64,000 bases of DNA from Sycobia sp. Sy_11 (GCA_018907035.1 JACCIC010000003.1:872501-936500), one strand, 5' to 3'; positions 37,471 through 49,200 are shown, numbered from the stretch's first letter. A program made the numbers and translations. The notes: a model not told the origin generated them from the letters alone.

Positions 37471-38384
37471 GAGTGTGAATAAGTCTTTCCCGTTTTTTGT
37501 AAGAGATGGCGCCACCAATACTGTGCGAGTATTCAATGGTTACATATGTCATAATCAAAGCTTATTCATATGTCAACAATTCCATACTAACACATTAATT
37601 AAAATTTTTTCGCATCATAAATTTTTGATATCGTGAAAATGTCGAAATTTGAGCCGAGTCGACGTCAGTTTGCAGGAAGTTTCACTTTATTGGTTCAATT
37701 TGAAGAAATCTGCTGCCGAGACGCATCGATTGCTTCAGGAGGCTTATGGAGAAGGTTGTGTCGATGATTCAAGTGTTCGCGGATGGTTTCGACGCTTCAA
37801 AAGCGGTGATTTCGACGTGGAAGACAAGGAGCGTTCCGGGCGGCCGCAAATCTTTGAAGATCGAGAATTGGCGACTTTGCTTGATGAAGATTCTTGTCAA
37901 ACGCAAGAAGAACTTGCTGAAGCATTGGGAGTTGACCGAACAACCATTTCCAAGCGTTTGAAAGCCATGGGAATGATCCAAAAGCAAGGAAATTGGGTGC
38001 CGTACGAATTGAAGCTGAGAGACGTCGAACGGCGTTTTTTCACTTGCGAACAGCTGCTTCAGCGACATAAAAGAAAGGGTTTTCTGCATCGTATCGTGAC
38101 TGGCGATGAAAAGTGGATACGTTACGATAATCCGAAGCGAAGAAAATCATGGGGACTACCCGGCCATGCATAATCATCGACGGCCAAGCTCATGCTCTGT
38201 ATATGGTGGGACCAGCTAAGTGTGGTTTACTATGAGCTTCTGAAACCGAATGAAAGGATCACAGGCGAGATCTATCGACGACAATTGATGCGTTTGAGCC
38301 GCGCACTGCGAGAAAAACGGCCACAATACTCCGACAGGCACGACAAAGTTATTTTGCAACATGACAATGCTCGCCCACAAACCA
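37467..38384 (+). pseudogene. 3'-truncated mariner element, copy 4
   Basis: The 5' terminal repeat TTAGGAGTGTGAATAAGTC follows the TA tract. The transposase start at 37639 (MSKFEPSRRQF) is one frameshift away from the long frame at 37649-38173. That frame carries the N-terminal helix-turn-helix regions (VRGWFRRFKSGDF, VDRTTISKRLKAMG), WVPYELKLRDVERRF and RIVTGDEKWIRYD with the first Asp. After a break the sequence resumes at MLCIWWDQLSVVYYELLKPN and ends at VILQHDNARP, the second Asp, where it is cut off abruptly. It is the best preserved of the mariners here and a different lineage from the 13945 and 23447 copies. Confidence 0.9.
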
Positions 38385-40273
38385 AGATTTCACGTACATA
38401 AATGTATTAAAGCCACACTTTCTTTCACACACTCCTATTACGCCCGGTCCCGTGCTCCGACAGCCCCCGACCGCGATCCGCGCCCCGACGCGTCCACCGA
38501 ACTTGGGCCACTGCGGGGGGAGCGAGGAAGGAAAGGGGGGAACACAAACGGGGAAGGGAGGAAGGAAGGGAGGACGATGACAGGCAGGAAAGAAAATCTG
38601 CAAACCCGATCACGAAGGCGTTCACCGGGTGCACGCGATCCCCCGGTGCTGGCGTCCACTGGCTCGCCGCCGGTGCCGGCGTAGCGCGTCGTCGAGGATG
38701 GAGGCGGTGCTGGTGCTGCTGGGCCCGCTCGAACTCTCCTCCCCACTAGCTCTTCTCGCTGTCGCCCTTCTCGTGTCCAGCTCACGGCGTCTCTCCCGTG
38801 GTCTACTCTCCTGCTTTCTTCCTCACGCTTACCTCGTCACTACCCGTTCTCCTCTTTGCTCCTTCTTACTCTACATCTACTTGCTTCTTGCCTTACTTCT
38901 TCTCTTGCTTCTTCTTCTTATTTCTCTGACTTCTCCGCTTCTTCTTCTACTTCTTCTCGTACCTTTTCTTACTCTCGCCGCCTTCTTCTCTGACTCCCTC
39001 TAACTTCTTCTCGTACTTTCTCTCTTGCTCGTCTCTTCGCTCTCCGACTCGCGGTCCTCTCCGCTCGGTTAGGCGGTCAACAGCGCAGTGCCGTCTCACT
39101 ACTCGTAGGGAGGAAAGATGGGAAAAGGGGAGGGGGAGAGGGAAGTTCGGCGGCTGCCGGCGACGGCCGACCGCGGCCGCGACGTGCCGAATGCGGATTT
39201 ACAAAAAATCGGTTGATGTCTGTAACAATTCCTCTCTTTTTTTTTCTTATTATCTATCTTATTCAAATTTCTTTACCATTATTTTTACTATTATTCTTTA
39301 TCATTACATATTTTTATTTCTATCATCTCTTATCTATCTTAATCTATTCATTATCTTATCTTTTCGTTTATTATGTCTATCTCCCTTACTATCTATCTTA
39401 TCCTATTTCTTTCATTATTTTTAATTCTATCATCTCTTATCTATCTTAATCTATTCATTATCTTATCCTATAGTTTATTATCTTTAGTTAATTTATTTTT
39501 ATTATCTCTATTTATCTATCTTATATTATTCATTATCTTATTCTATAATTTATTATCTTTAGTTAATTTATTTCTATTATCTCTATTTATCTATCTTATT
39601 CTATTCATTATCTTATCCTATAGTTTATTATCTTTAGTTAATTTATTTCTATTAGTTCTATTTATCTATCTTATCCTATTTCTTTCATTATTTTTAATTC
39701 TATCATCTCTTATCTATCTTAATCTATTCATTATCTTATCCTATAGTTTATTATCTTTAGTTAATTTATTTTTATTATCTCTATTTATCTATCTTATATT
39801 ATTCATTATCTTATCCTATAGTTTATTATCTTTAGTTAATTTATTTCTATTAGTTCTATTTATCTATCTTATTGCTTAATTTCTACCTTAATTTATTTGT
39901 ATTATCTTCTTCTCATCGCTTTTTTCCTAATTAAACTTATTTCTATTTATATCTATTTATCTCTATATTCCTATTATCATCTATTGTCGCATATTTTCTA
40001 CTTTAATTTATTTGTATTATCTTCTTCTCATCGTTTTTTTCCTAACTTAACTTATTTCTATCTATCTCTATCATCTCTATTTTCTATCATCTTCTTCGTA
40101 AGTCCGTTGACCTCATACTAGGCTCGTGTGCGGGACGAAAAATGGGGGGGGGAACCGTGCCGAGCACAAGGCGCGACGGTGCGCGCGAGCGCCTTAATGT
40201 TTGTATGTCCGCGAAATGGCGCGCGCGTCGTCGTTATCTGGACAAGTCGGCGCGGCGCCTTGTGACGCCCGTC

Positions 40274-40276
<3 letters not shown>
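38385..40276 (-). mobile_element. Family A element, copy 2
   Basis: In minus orientation it begins with the palindrome TGTGACGGGCGTCACA and GCGCCGACTTGTCC, matching copy 1 at 25553, and shares CCTTGTGCTCG and CACGGTTCC. A long purine-rich GATAGATA tract follows (39190-40090), then a GC-rich stretch (38430-39190). It is 1.9 kb against 2.95 kb for copy 1 and adjoins the broken mariner at its far end. The apparent proteins here (Leu/Ile-rich 168 codons, Arg/Pro-rich 115 codons) are products of composition. Confidence 0.5.
39425..39870. repeat. 75-bp minisatellite in family A copy 2
   Basis: The block AGTTAATTTATT recurs at 39486, 39561, 39636, 39759 and 39834, giving spacings of 75, 75, 123 and 75. 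Because 75 is divisible by 3 and the unit lacks stops in one frame, a 168-codon frame runs through it. I regard this frame as non-coding. Confidence 0.8.

Positions 40277-40314
<38 letters not shown>
40277..40314. repeat. (AT)n microsatellite
   Basis: Directly abuts the TGTGAC palindrome end of family A copy 2, as at copy 1. Confidence 0.9.
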
Positions 40315-40318
<4 letters not shown>

Positions 40319-40433
40319 AAATGTATATAAAAAAATATATATATATAAAGAAATTTAACTAGAAATTTTCCGTTAATCTATAATCATTATTGTTAGTGTA
40401 TCCTTGCTTTTTTTGAATGATTAGTGTTTCAAG

Positions 40434-40435
<2 letters not shown>

Positions 40436-40485
<50 letters not shown>
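40436..40485. repeat. (TA)n microsatellite
   Basis: Simple TA run in otherwise featureless AT-rich DNA (40315-40815), where nothing else was recognised. Confidence 0.9.
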
Positions 40486-40488
<3 letters not shown>

Positions 40489-40819
40489 TACATATCGACG
40501 GCTCCTGTTCATACAATTCCAATTCAAAACAAAACTTTTATAAAATGTCACTTTAAACTCACGTGCAATATAATGCCAATTCAAACCCGAATTTCGTACC
40601 ATTCTTTTTAAACAAGGTGTCTTATATAAAGCTTCGCTAAAAATACATTTCATATATTTCTATCTCAGTAGTACATTTCATAAAATGTTATTTCAATTGT
40701 AGTTATTAGGAACCTAGATCGCTATGGCATCACATTTTTCAGAAGCTTTGTATATTCAATCTAAGAATTACTAAAATCTTGAGCATGCTTGGATATAGTT
40801 AAAGTAATGTTACTAAATT

Positions 40820-42468
40820 TGTAACGTTCCTGTCCCCCTCGGGATAGCCTACGCGGTATCTTTCCAGGGTAGTTTGAGAGGGGAGGAAGTTTTTCGGGAT
40901 CGGACGGCGGTTTCAGGAAAATAATTTTACTAGAACACAGTATATTTTTTTATAATAGTAAAAAATATTAATTTATTGAAAATGAATTCACTCCTCTATC
41001 TACAGGATTCTGTAACAAATAAATAAACACAAAAGAATTAATACGAAAGTAAAACTAGATCTATATATATATTTCTTAACCTAATTTCGCATTATTTTCC
41101 GCGATGTCTCTAATATCCGGCGCTATTTACTGCACGGATACCCGGTGTTATTTTCCACGCGGGGAACTAACGAAACGAGACAGGTTGGTTTTAAATGGGA
41201 TAAAAACAAGGTAAACTTAACTCCGCTGGTCTTTTGAGGAGCGCCTCGCAACCAGGATCACGTTTACTTAAGGATAGGTAAAATTATTAGCCGTCTGTCT
41301 TTTGAGGAGCGCCTCGCAACAGAGATCAAGCTAATAGCTTCGGAAAAATAAGTAAATGTAAGGATAAGTAAACTGCTGGTCTTTTGAGGAGCGCCTCGCA
41401 ACCAGGATCACGTTTACTTTAGGAGAGGTAAAATTCTTAATCGTCTGTCTTTTGAGGAGCGCCTCGCAACAGAGATCAAATTAATAATTTCGGAGAGGAT
41501 TTTTAAAGTAGGGATTATTTCGAGCTCTGGAAAAGTTCTAGCTCCGGGAGGAGTTCGTGTGAAACAACTTCGGAGCAGTTGGTTCACCGGGTGAACTGTC
41601 GATTTTGCCTTTTGCAGGCCTTTTTCTAACAAAATAATCGGATAATTCCGTCGCCGCTCGTTTAATTTCGGACGAGGCGCCGAATTATAATAATTATATT
41701 GATAATAATAATCATTACAATAATAATAATAACAATCAATAATAATTATAATAATTATTGCTTTACATTTTGTTATTATTTGCAGCCGGTGTGCTGCGCA
41801 CAGTAATAGCATACATGTATACAAGTTTAAACATATATATACATATATTTCTATATTGTGCGTACATTAAGTCATTTGAATTAATTAATTTAATTACATA
41901 CAGCGGGTGCATTCGTTTTCGGACACCCGTTGTATATACTGGAATTCGCGCGTTTGCTACATTCGTTGAGGCTCAGGCTGTTCAGTGAGAGCGTACAGTA
42001 GTGTACGTGCGGCACGTATTAGAGGGGATAGCGGCCGCCGCTCTAATACATTGAACGCGCTCTCTCTTGCCGCGCGCAGTGTATCCCCTCTACGGTATAC
42101 TCTGTACTTAACTTAGTAGTAGAGAGAGAGACTAGATATCGCGTTCTTTCTCTACTTGTTCGAGTTTCGGCAGTTGCGACGACTACCTTCTCCAGTAGTC
42201 GTCACGACCTTTGTCCGGTTTTCGGTATTTATTTCACGATATTTAATATATTAGTTTTAATGTAGCTTAAATTTAAACTATTTAATGTATTATTACGGTG
42301 TTATACATCTAATTTCACAGATGTTTATACAGTACATCCACGAAAATAGATGTAGTCATTGTTTGAAGTAATAACTTTTATTTCTTTTATGTGTGGGCGG
42401 TATATTCGTGTAGAGAATTTTCTCTTTTGTTCGAACGAATTTGCGCGGCCATGTTTTTGGCCGTCGCA
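40820..42468 (+). mobile_element. Family B solo LTR-like repeat, copy 2, complete
   Basis: This 1649-bp unit starts TGTAACGTTCC and ends GGCCGTCGCA. It is flanked by AATT on both sides (40816-40819 and 42469-42472), a 4-bp target duplication that, with the TG...CA ends, fits a solo LTR of a Gypsy-like element. It carries four stem-loops (41211-41490), the GGTTCACCGGGTGAAC palindrome near 41581, a GACGACTAC/GTAGTCGTC hairpin near 42179-42204 and the terminal GGCCA/TGGCC hairpin. No coding sequence is present and no internal region was identified for this family. Confidence 0.7.
41211..41490 (+). other. Array of four covarying stem-loops
   Basis: Inner stems alternate: CTGGT/ACCAG (41226, 41251), TCTGT/ACAGA (41294, 41319), CTGGT/ACCAG (41376, 41401) and TCTGT/ACAGA (41444, 41469). 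All enclose CTTTTGAGGAGCGCCTCGCA, in which GAGG pairs with CCTC around AGCG. Outer stems also match: GTAAAC/GTTTAC (41211, 41262), TATTAG/CTAATA (41285, 41331), GTAAAC/GTTTAC (41368, 41412) and AAATTCTTAA/TTAATAATTT with one mismatch (41431, 41481). The pair of units repeats every 150 bp. Confidence 0.8.
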
Positions 42469-42472
42469 AATT

Positions 42473-42689
42473 AAAGTGCACAATCAAAAATATTAAAAAT
42501 TAATTTTTTTAAATAAAAAAAGAATAATTCGATGCTCCCTCGGTATATCCATTACGCCCTGGGCTACATGAAGATGTTTTATAATATTATAAGAAAAATT
42601 TATGAAGAAGTTTTATGTATATACTTATAATATCGCACACTACGATTTCCAGCTATACCAGAATGATTTATAGGGGGAATTTCGAGATT
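42473..42689. other. AT-rich spacer
   Basis: Nothing recognised between family B copy 2 and family D copy 2. Confidence 0.5.
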
Positions 42690-43144
42690 GGATGTATATA
42701 TCATATCATACTCATACTAATTTATAAAGACAAAGCGTGTTTTTCTTTGTACACGATAACGGAAAAAACTACTGAACCGATTGTTCTGAAATTTAACATA
42801 TAGATTCTATATTATCTTAGGAAGGACATAGGCTATGTTTTTTTATTGAAAATCATTTTATTTTCATCAATAAATTAAGTTAATGGTTTTAACAATCAGT
42901 TTCACGAGCGGCCACTACGTGGCGTCTTGAATGATGAACATCAACTCAAAGTAGTCCAATTAATGTATTAATACCAGGTCAGCTCAAACGAATGTTCATA
43001 TCCAACTTTGGGATTCGTATCCTAAAGAAGTTGTGACGTTAGTCGGTATTACCTTTTTTGTTCTTCAGGTTAATCTGACACTACTCTCACACCTTATGGA
43101 TATCTTTTGATTTTTGTAAATTTTATTTTCTCTTACGTGGGAAA

Positions 43145-43191
<47 letters not shown>

Positions 43192-43430
43192 ATAAATACA
43201 ATTCTAATTCTAATTCTAATTTTAATACTAATTCTAATTCTCTCTCTCTCTCTCTCTCTCTCTCTATGTCTGTCTACCTCTCTCTGTCTATCTCTCTGTC
43301 TTTGTTTCCCCTTCTCTTATAAAATGGTTCTGTATGCCAAATCATACTGAATATAGTTTGTGACGACAAATTGTATTTTTGTTTTTATACATTACATTAA
43401 CTTCAGAATTGTGACATTAGACTGTTTTTT
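42690..43430 (-). repeat. Family D dispersed repeat, copy 2, with internal (CT)n
   Basis: Inverted relative to the copies at 20760 and 62728. It shares ATACTCATACTAATTT at its left border, CTGAAATTTAACATATAGATTC, CATAGGCTATGTTTTTTTA, TTATGGATATCTTTTGAT and TGCCAAATCATACTGAATAT. The CT run is at 43148-43191, with a second run at about 43240-43264 separated by TAATTCTAATTC repeats. Confidence 0.75.
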
Positions 43431-43730
43431 TTTAGTTTGAACAAAAGAAACGATAGCAAAATAGAGTTCTTTACTAACAACCTCGAAACTGTGTATATTA
43501 ATATATAAAATATAACGTCACTTCTGCATAAAAAGGCAATATCCATCGTCTGCTTAAAAAATGTGCTATGCACATTCCAACATTTTAGTTGAATTGCAGT
43601 TGGCATCACTACGAAAATATTCACCGTATTTAATTTAAAAAGAAGGCGTATATACGAAAAGTATATATATATATATATATATATACTATATTGTATATTA
43701 TATTATCTTATACATATAATACATAAACAT

Positions 43731-43892
43731 TTTAAACGATTTCTACTGAGAAATATTGTATTGTCGTGTACGGTCGGTGGATTACGATATCCCGTTGCCT
43801 CAAGACGATTTCTATAGGCAATTATGTGTTCGGATGATAGAATACGATGTCCAAGTGTTTTTGGGCGATTTCTACGAGGAATATTGTATTTA
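43731..43892 (-). repeat. 60-bp minisatellite, about 2.5 units
   Basis: Units of the type GACGATTTCTAxxxGxAAT...GTTCGGATGATAGAATACGAT recur with TTCTA at 43741, 43810 and 43870. This is the reverse orientation of most units at 59477-59800. It runs straight into family B copy 3. Confidence 0.7.
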
Positions 43893-43895
43893 GTT

Positions 43896-44940
43896 TGTAA
43901 CGTTCCCCTTTTCCCTTCGGGATAGCTTACGCGGTAGCGCCAGGATCGTTTTGAATAGAAAGGGAATCTAGACAGGAACGGGAAAAATCACGTTTACTCA
44001 ATTGTGTTCAGGTGTAAAAATAATAACAAAATATATTATTCTAAAAGAATATACAAAGAATAACATGTATATAAGTTAATATTAATAATCTGTTCTGGCT
44101 TCGAGCCCTCCGATCTGCAACAGACAAGACAGAATTTTATGTTAAAACCTTATACTATACCTTATTATACTAGTTGTCGCACGCTGCTTATTTTTAAACG
44201 GTATTTACAATCTTAATTTTAAACGTACTTAATGTAATAATCTCGCACACTATATTTATACAAACTCTTACTGGGGCTGGGGGGAGTTTGGGGAAAGAAC
44301 GTAGTCTGATGGTCTATTATATCCAGGATCAGGGCTTTGTTCATGTATCGGAGTGAGACCGCTGGGCTTTAACGGAGCGCCACGCACCCAGGATCAAGTC
44401 TCTTTTAGGAATAGTAAGGCCGCTAGTCTTTAATGGAGCGTCACGCAACTATGATCAAGCCTTACTAAGGTGCACGAGGGATTTTTGGCGAGGTCGCTAG
44501 TCTTTAATGGAGCGCCGCGCAACCAGGAGCAAGTCTCACTGGGAAAAAGAGAGGAGTTTTTAGTGAAGCCGCTGTTCTTTAATGGAGGGCCACGCAACCA
44601 GGATCAAGCTTCACTAGGATTCGGACGGGATAGTAGAGCCAGCTGATCTTTAACGGAGTGCCGCGCAACCAGGATCGCGACTCTACTATTCAGGATTTTC
44701 GAACAGGCAGGATTTACTGGAGCTCTGGAGTCATTCGTATTGAGCCGCCGAAATGTTGTATAATCATTACAGCTCGTATTGTTATAATCATTTCGGCGTA
44801 ATTTAGTTCTCTCAGATTTTTGTTTATTCCAATAAAAATAAGAATAATTGTTATTATAACAAATAATAATAATAATAATTGTTATAATAATAATTAAATT
44901 GACATTTAATTATTATTTGTCTTAAACATATCTCAAATAT
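43896..44940 (+). mobile_element. Family B repeat, copy 3, diverged
   Basis: Begins TGTAACGTTCCCC and shares the CGGGATAGCTTACGCGGTA start with copies 1 and 2. Its stem-loop array is larger (five units) and differs in sequence from the other copies. It continues into an AAT-rich stretch after GCCGCCGAAATG. The right border could not be fixed. Confidence 0.6.
44355..44687 (+). other. Array of five covarying stem-loops
   Basis: Units begin at about 44362, 44423, 44497, 44572 and 44643. Unit 1 pairs CTGGG with CCCAG and, outside, GAGAC with GTCTC. Unit 2 pairs TAGT with ACTA and AGTAAGGC (44413) with GCCTTACT (44459). Unit 4 has outer stem AGTGAAGC (44562) with GCTTCACT (44608). Unit 5 has AGTAGAG (44632) with CTCTACT (44681). 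The inner helix TGG..CCA or CGG..CCG caps with AGCG, AGTG or AGGG. Unit 3 pairs poorly. Confidence 0.8.
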
Positions 44941-46269
44941 TCATAATTTTGCGCATTTATTCATAACCGCTTCTGCAGCATGATATTCAACTAGGAACTT
45001 TATAATGTGTCGCTACCTTGCGGTCAATTCGTGCGTAATTTCCTGCCATTTAATTGAAACGATTTTATTGGAGTTTTCACTCTTCTCTACTTTTACCCAC
45101 CATATTCAGATCATTTTACTGAGAGCATCACTCTCACCCCATACTCTCATCACGGGAGTTTCCAATCCATTCTCTATAACATAACAATATACCATCGGTT
45201 ATAGAGTCTTATAAATACAATATGTTAGTTGTGTAGACTGCGGATGACAGATATGAATATTTTATCTGTTTAAGTGTATGAGTTTAAATCATAGTCGATT
45301 AAAATAATAAATAATATGATAGTATTTATAAATAAATATATAATGCAACTAAATTATGATGATGTCACGGGCATCGAAATATTATTATTATTATAGGAAG
45401 GGTAGATTTTAATCAGGTTTCTTTGTTGTTATTACAGTTGTATTTACAGTTGCATTTGCATTATACTTTGTATTTTTAATCTTCTCAATTCTGGTTCTAA
45501 CTGAATCTCTAACTTTATTTACATTCATTTTTATTGATTTGATGAAATACAGGTTTACAGGTATCACTCTTAATTTTCTGTGTTAAGTTAACATACAAAA
45601 ATTATTACAAATTATAAGTTTTTTTTAGTAAATTCTAATAAAGTTTTTATTTTATTATATTAAATACATTTTATAAAATCTTTAGAAGTATAAATAAAGT
45701 CAGAGAAAAGGTTCCTTCTTTTCATACTGGTTATGAGTTTCACTGATATAGATTTAATTTAGCTAGCATAATTCATATAGTGTACAGCTATTGTGTGTGC
45801 TTTGTATCCACTGTACAAATTATACATCTTTCTTTGTTTTGCCATATCTATAATCTGTATATTTTACAGATACATGTATAAGCATTGGAAATATATCAGA
45901 TGTAAATAGTAGTAAAGAAAGATCTGTTGATTTTGCGTAATATGGTACTTTCAGTTAAAATTTAATCTTTTTATTTTTTTAATTTAGTTTCATCTCTAAA
46001 ACTTAATTGGCTTTGTAAATTAAAGTACATTTAATTAATATTATTTTTATAAAAACTATCTTTTGAATTTCTTTATTTTAGTCAACTCAAAAGAAAAAAA
46101 AGAATTAAGTATCCTCTATATCAGAGTGATTCATTTTTTACAAACAATGAAGTTTCAAAAATTTTTGGCTCAAATGTTTTTTCTCATTGGAAGATAATGA
46201 ACTGCAACAACAATATTAAAAGAAAGAAAAAGGAAACTCATAATAATTTTGTAATTATATGAAAGAAAA
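44941..46269. other. Intergenic DNA upstream of the SLC37 gene
   Basis: AT-rich with no coding region. It must hold the promoter and any 5' UTR exon of the SLC37 gene, but no core promoter could be fixed. A CTCTATAAC/GTTATAGAG inverted repeat lies near 45173-45208. Confidence 0.4.
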
Positions 46270-49200
46270 ATGTCTCTTTATATGAGAGATACTCCTCTGG
46301 GATTGCGATTTTTGGAATGGACTTCAGAAACATGTTGTCGTGTTAGAAGAATAGATCGAATTACATGGCATCGAGCAGGTGTACTAGGACTCACTTATTT
46401 AGCTTATACTTGTTATCACGTAACTCGAAAACCTATTTCAGTTGTCAAAAATGTTCTATCCCAAAACTGTAGTAGCATTTTACCTCCACCAGATTTATTT
46501 GTAAATGATAGTAATCGAGACACTTGGTGCAATTGGGTACCATTTAGTAAGTAGATTGAATTAAGTATATTCAGTTTAAAATGCATTTGATATATTATTG
46601 ATTAGATTTTTATCTAAATTAAAATATTTTGTCTCTAAATTAGTTTATGAAAAAACAATCAAACTGAAATAAAATATTGAAAACTAAACATTTTCAATTG
46701 CTAAATATATATATTAAATTTGATTTTTATATCATAAATTAGTTTTCTTACTCCTGATGATTGTATGTATATAAGTGTACTAAGTTGTAGATTTTTCTAT
46801 GTACAGAAATTATAATTTTTTAGTCTAAATTTTATTATAAAAATATAATTAAATAAACTAACTATTAAAATTACAGATAAATCTGATGCACCTGCATTAT
46901 TGGGAACATTAGATTCTGCATTTTTGTTCAGTTATGCATTGGCTATGTTTTTTAGGTAATGATATATTCTTCTTCAATTATAACTGTATCAAAGTTTGTT
47001 ATTTATGAGTTATTTTTTAGTGGTTTTATAGCAGAAAGAGTTAATCTACGATACTTCTTAGCCCTTGGTATGCTAGGTACAGGCATTTTTACTTACCTTT
47101 TTGGTATTGCAAGACCTTATAATATACATAATTTATGGTATTTTATATTTGTACAGGTAACTAAATATTTTTTGGATAAATTTTTTTTGGAGTGTTTTAA
47201 ATTTATTTTCAATAATCAGTAAAAATTAAAAGCATTTTTTCACTTATTTATATCACATGATGATTTTTAAAATTTTTTCTAGGGTATGAGTGGAATTCTT
47301 CAAAGTTCTGGCTGGCCTGGTGTAGTAACTGTTGTAGGAAATTGGTTTGGCAAGGGTAAAAGAGGCCTAATATTTGGTATCTGGAATTCACATACTTCCC
47401 TAGGAAATATTCTGGGTAGTTTAATAGCAGCACATTTTGTCGAAATAGACTGGGGTCTCAGTTTTATGGTACCTGGAGTTATAATTGGAATTTGTGGTTT
47501 TATAATATTTTTATTTTTGGCTCCAAATCCATCAGATGTTGGCTGCGTTTCTCCTGGATTATATGGTTATAGAAAAATAGATGTAACACATAGTTCTGAT
47601 GAAGGAAGTTGTGCTGATGATCCAGAGTCTATTCATGGTGGAGATCATGTGAGTTTTAAATAAATAACTAGATTAGTAATACTTTATTGCATTTTTATCA
47701 CAAGAAAACGCATAGAGTTATTGATAGAGTAAATATTTTAGCTTTATGTGTAACATTGTAAATTAATTTTTTAAACATACAATTATCAAATATAAATATT
47801 TTGACAGTCTTGTTTTAGTTACTTTGATTTCCTATCATCTGAAGCTAGATAGTCAATAACAAATGTATGTTTTCTAAATATGTTGTTAACCCTAATAGTA
47901 ATATGCACTTGCAGAGTTTATTGTATTGCATGTTTCATGGAATTATATAACCATATCCTTTATTTATCCTTCCATCTTAGAAAATCACCTATCGTAATAT
48001 TGGGCGTCAGCAGGACGCGATTGTTGTAAGTGCATGACTTTATTTTTAATTTTTAGTTTACTTTCACTAGCTATAAATATCTATTATTCTGAAGACTCTA
48101 TTTCTCAATATTTTAAAAGTTACTAGAGTTTATACTTTTTTGTTTTTACTTAATTATTAAAATTGTAACTTTGAGTTACTAATAAATTTATTAGTAAAAA
48201 TAATTAAGATAAATGCGAATATAGTAGAAAGAATAAAAAATATTTAGATAGTTCATATTAGTCATTATCAAAATATAAAATAAATATATTATAAATATGT
48301 TACATAATAAAATAAAATAAAAGTTCCCTTTCAAGTGCTTTGTTAAAGAATTCTTTAAATTTTTTATTATTATTCAATGAATTTAACTATTTACTAATAA
48401 CAATTGTTTCACTAACTATGTAATAAATATTTCATTGAATTAACTATTTACTAGTGATATTATCTTTGTGAAATGAATTTCATATAATCTCTTATTATTT
48501 TAAATGATTTTTACGTTACATAAAATATATTGCTTATTAATTTTGAGAAGTAGGGTTTATATTTTTTCCAATTAATTCTCAAGATTTTTCAGCAATATAA
48601 TAATAACAAAATTAATCTAAACTAAAATTAAACCACTTTAAAAAATATATATTAAAATCATTGTGTCCTCTAAAAATGGTGAACTGAACTTGTTGGCTGA
48701 AATTTATTTTATGTTATTTTCCAATAGTTTAGATATAAATATTATTAAATGATATAAAAAAAGAGAGAAAAAAAAACGGTGTGTCTCAAGAATGCACGAC
48801 AGAAAGTAATACTTCTTAGTAGAAGAGGATTTTTAGAACATTGTAATATTTTTGAAATTCTCTCTATCTCTGCTCTTTATTTTTCTTCCTTATTTCTCTT
48901 TTTTTCCTTTGCATTCCTCTTTCTTCCTATATCGATGTACAATATTTTTATACAAAATCCTTATGATTCCTATTGTAATCTTAGTATTCAAGCAAATCAA
49001 TTCCAGTACAATAGTAGTACTTGTCTCTTGCATATTTTGTATTTCATTGACATTCAGCAATGATCTTCATTGTATTAAAATTGAAGGTTAATTTAAAGAA
49101 ATTTCAATATTTCCCTGCAAAATTAGAGACAGCTTCTGTGAACAAATTCTTGTCCTTTTTTATAGTAATCAAATCAGAAAATCAAATAGATAATTTTATA

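Noticed and set aside
38438..38785. Arg/Pro-rich 115-codon frame and its overlapping frames
   Set aside because: Overlapping open frames on both strands of a GC-rich block inside family A; no domain, so a composition effect.
39373..39879. 168-codon Leu/Ile-rich frame resembling a membrane protein
   Set aside because: It follows the 75-bp minisatellite period exactly and is pure low-complexity sequence.
41211..41490. Hammerhead or other known self-cleaving ribozyme
   Set aside because: The conserved CTGATGAG and GAAA core of hammerheads is absent and I could match no other catalytic core.
29318..44687. CRISPR-like array from the evenly spaced GAGGAGCGCCTCGCA units
   Set aside because: This is insect nuclear DNA; the spacers are complementary stem arms, not unique spacers, and no cas genes exist here.
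46270..46554. Single-exon reading of the SLC37 start ending in PFSK
   Set aside because: The stop lies in the intron; the donor A|GTAAGT at 46546 joins cleanly to the exon at 46877.
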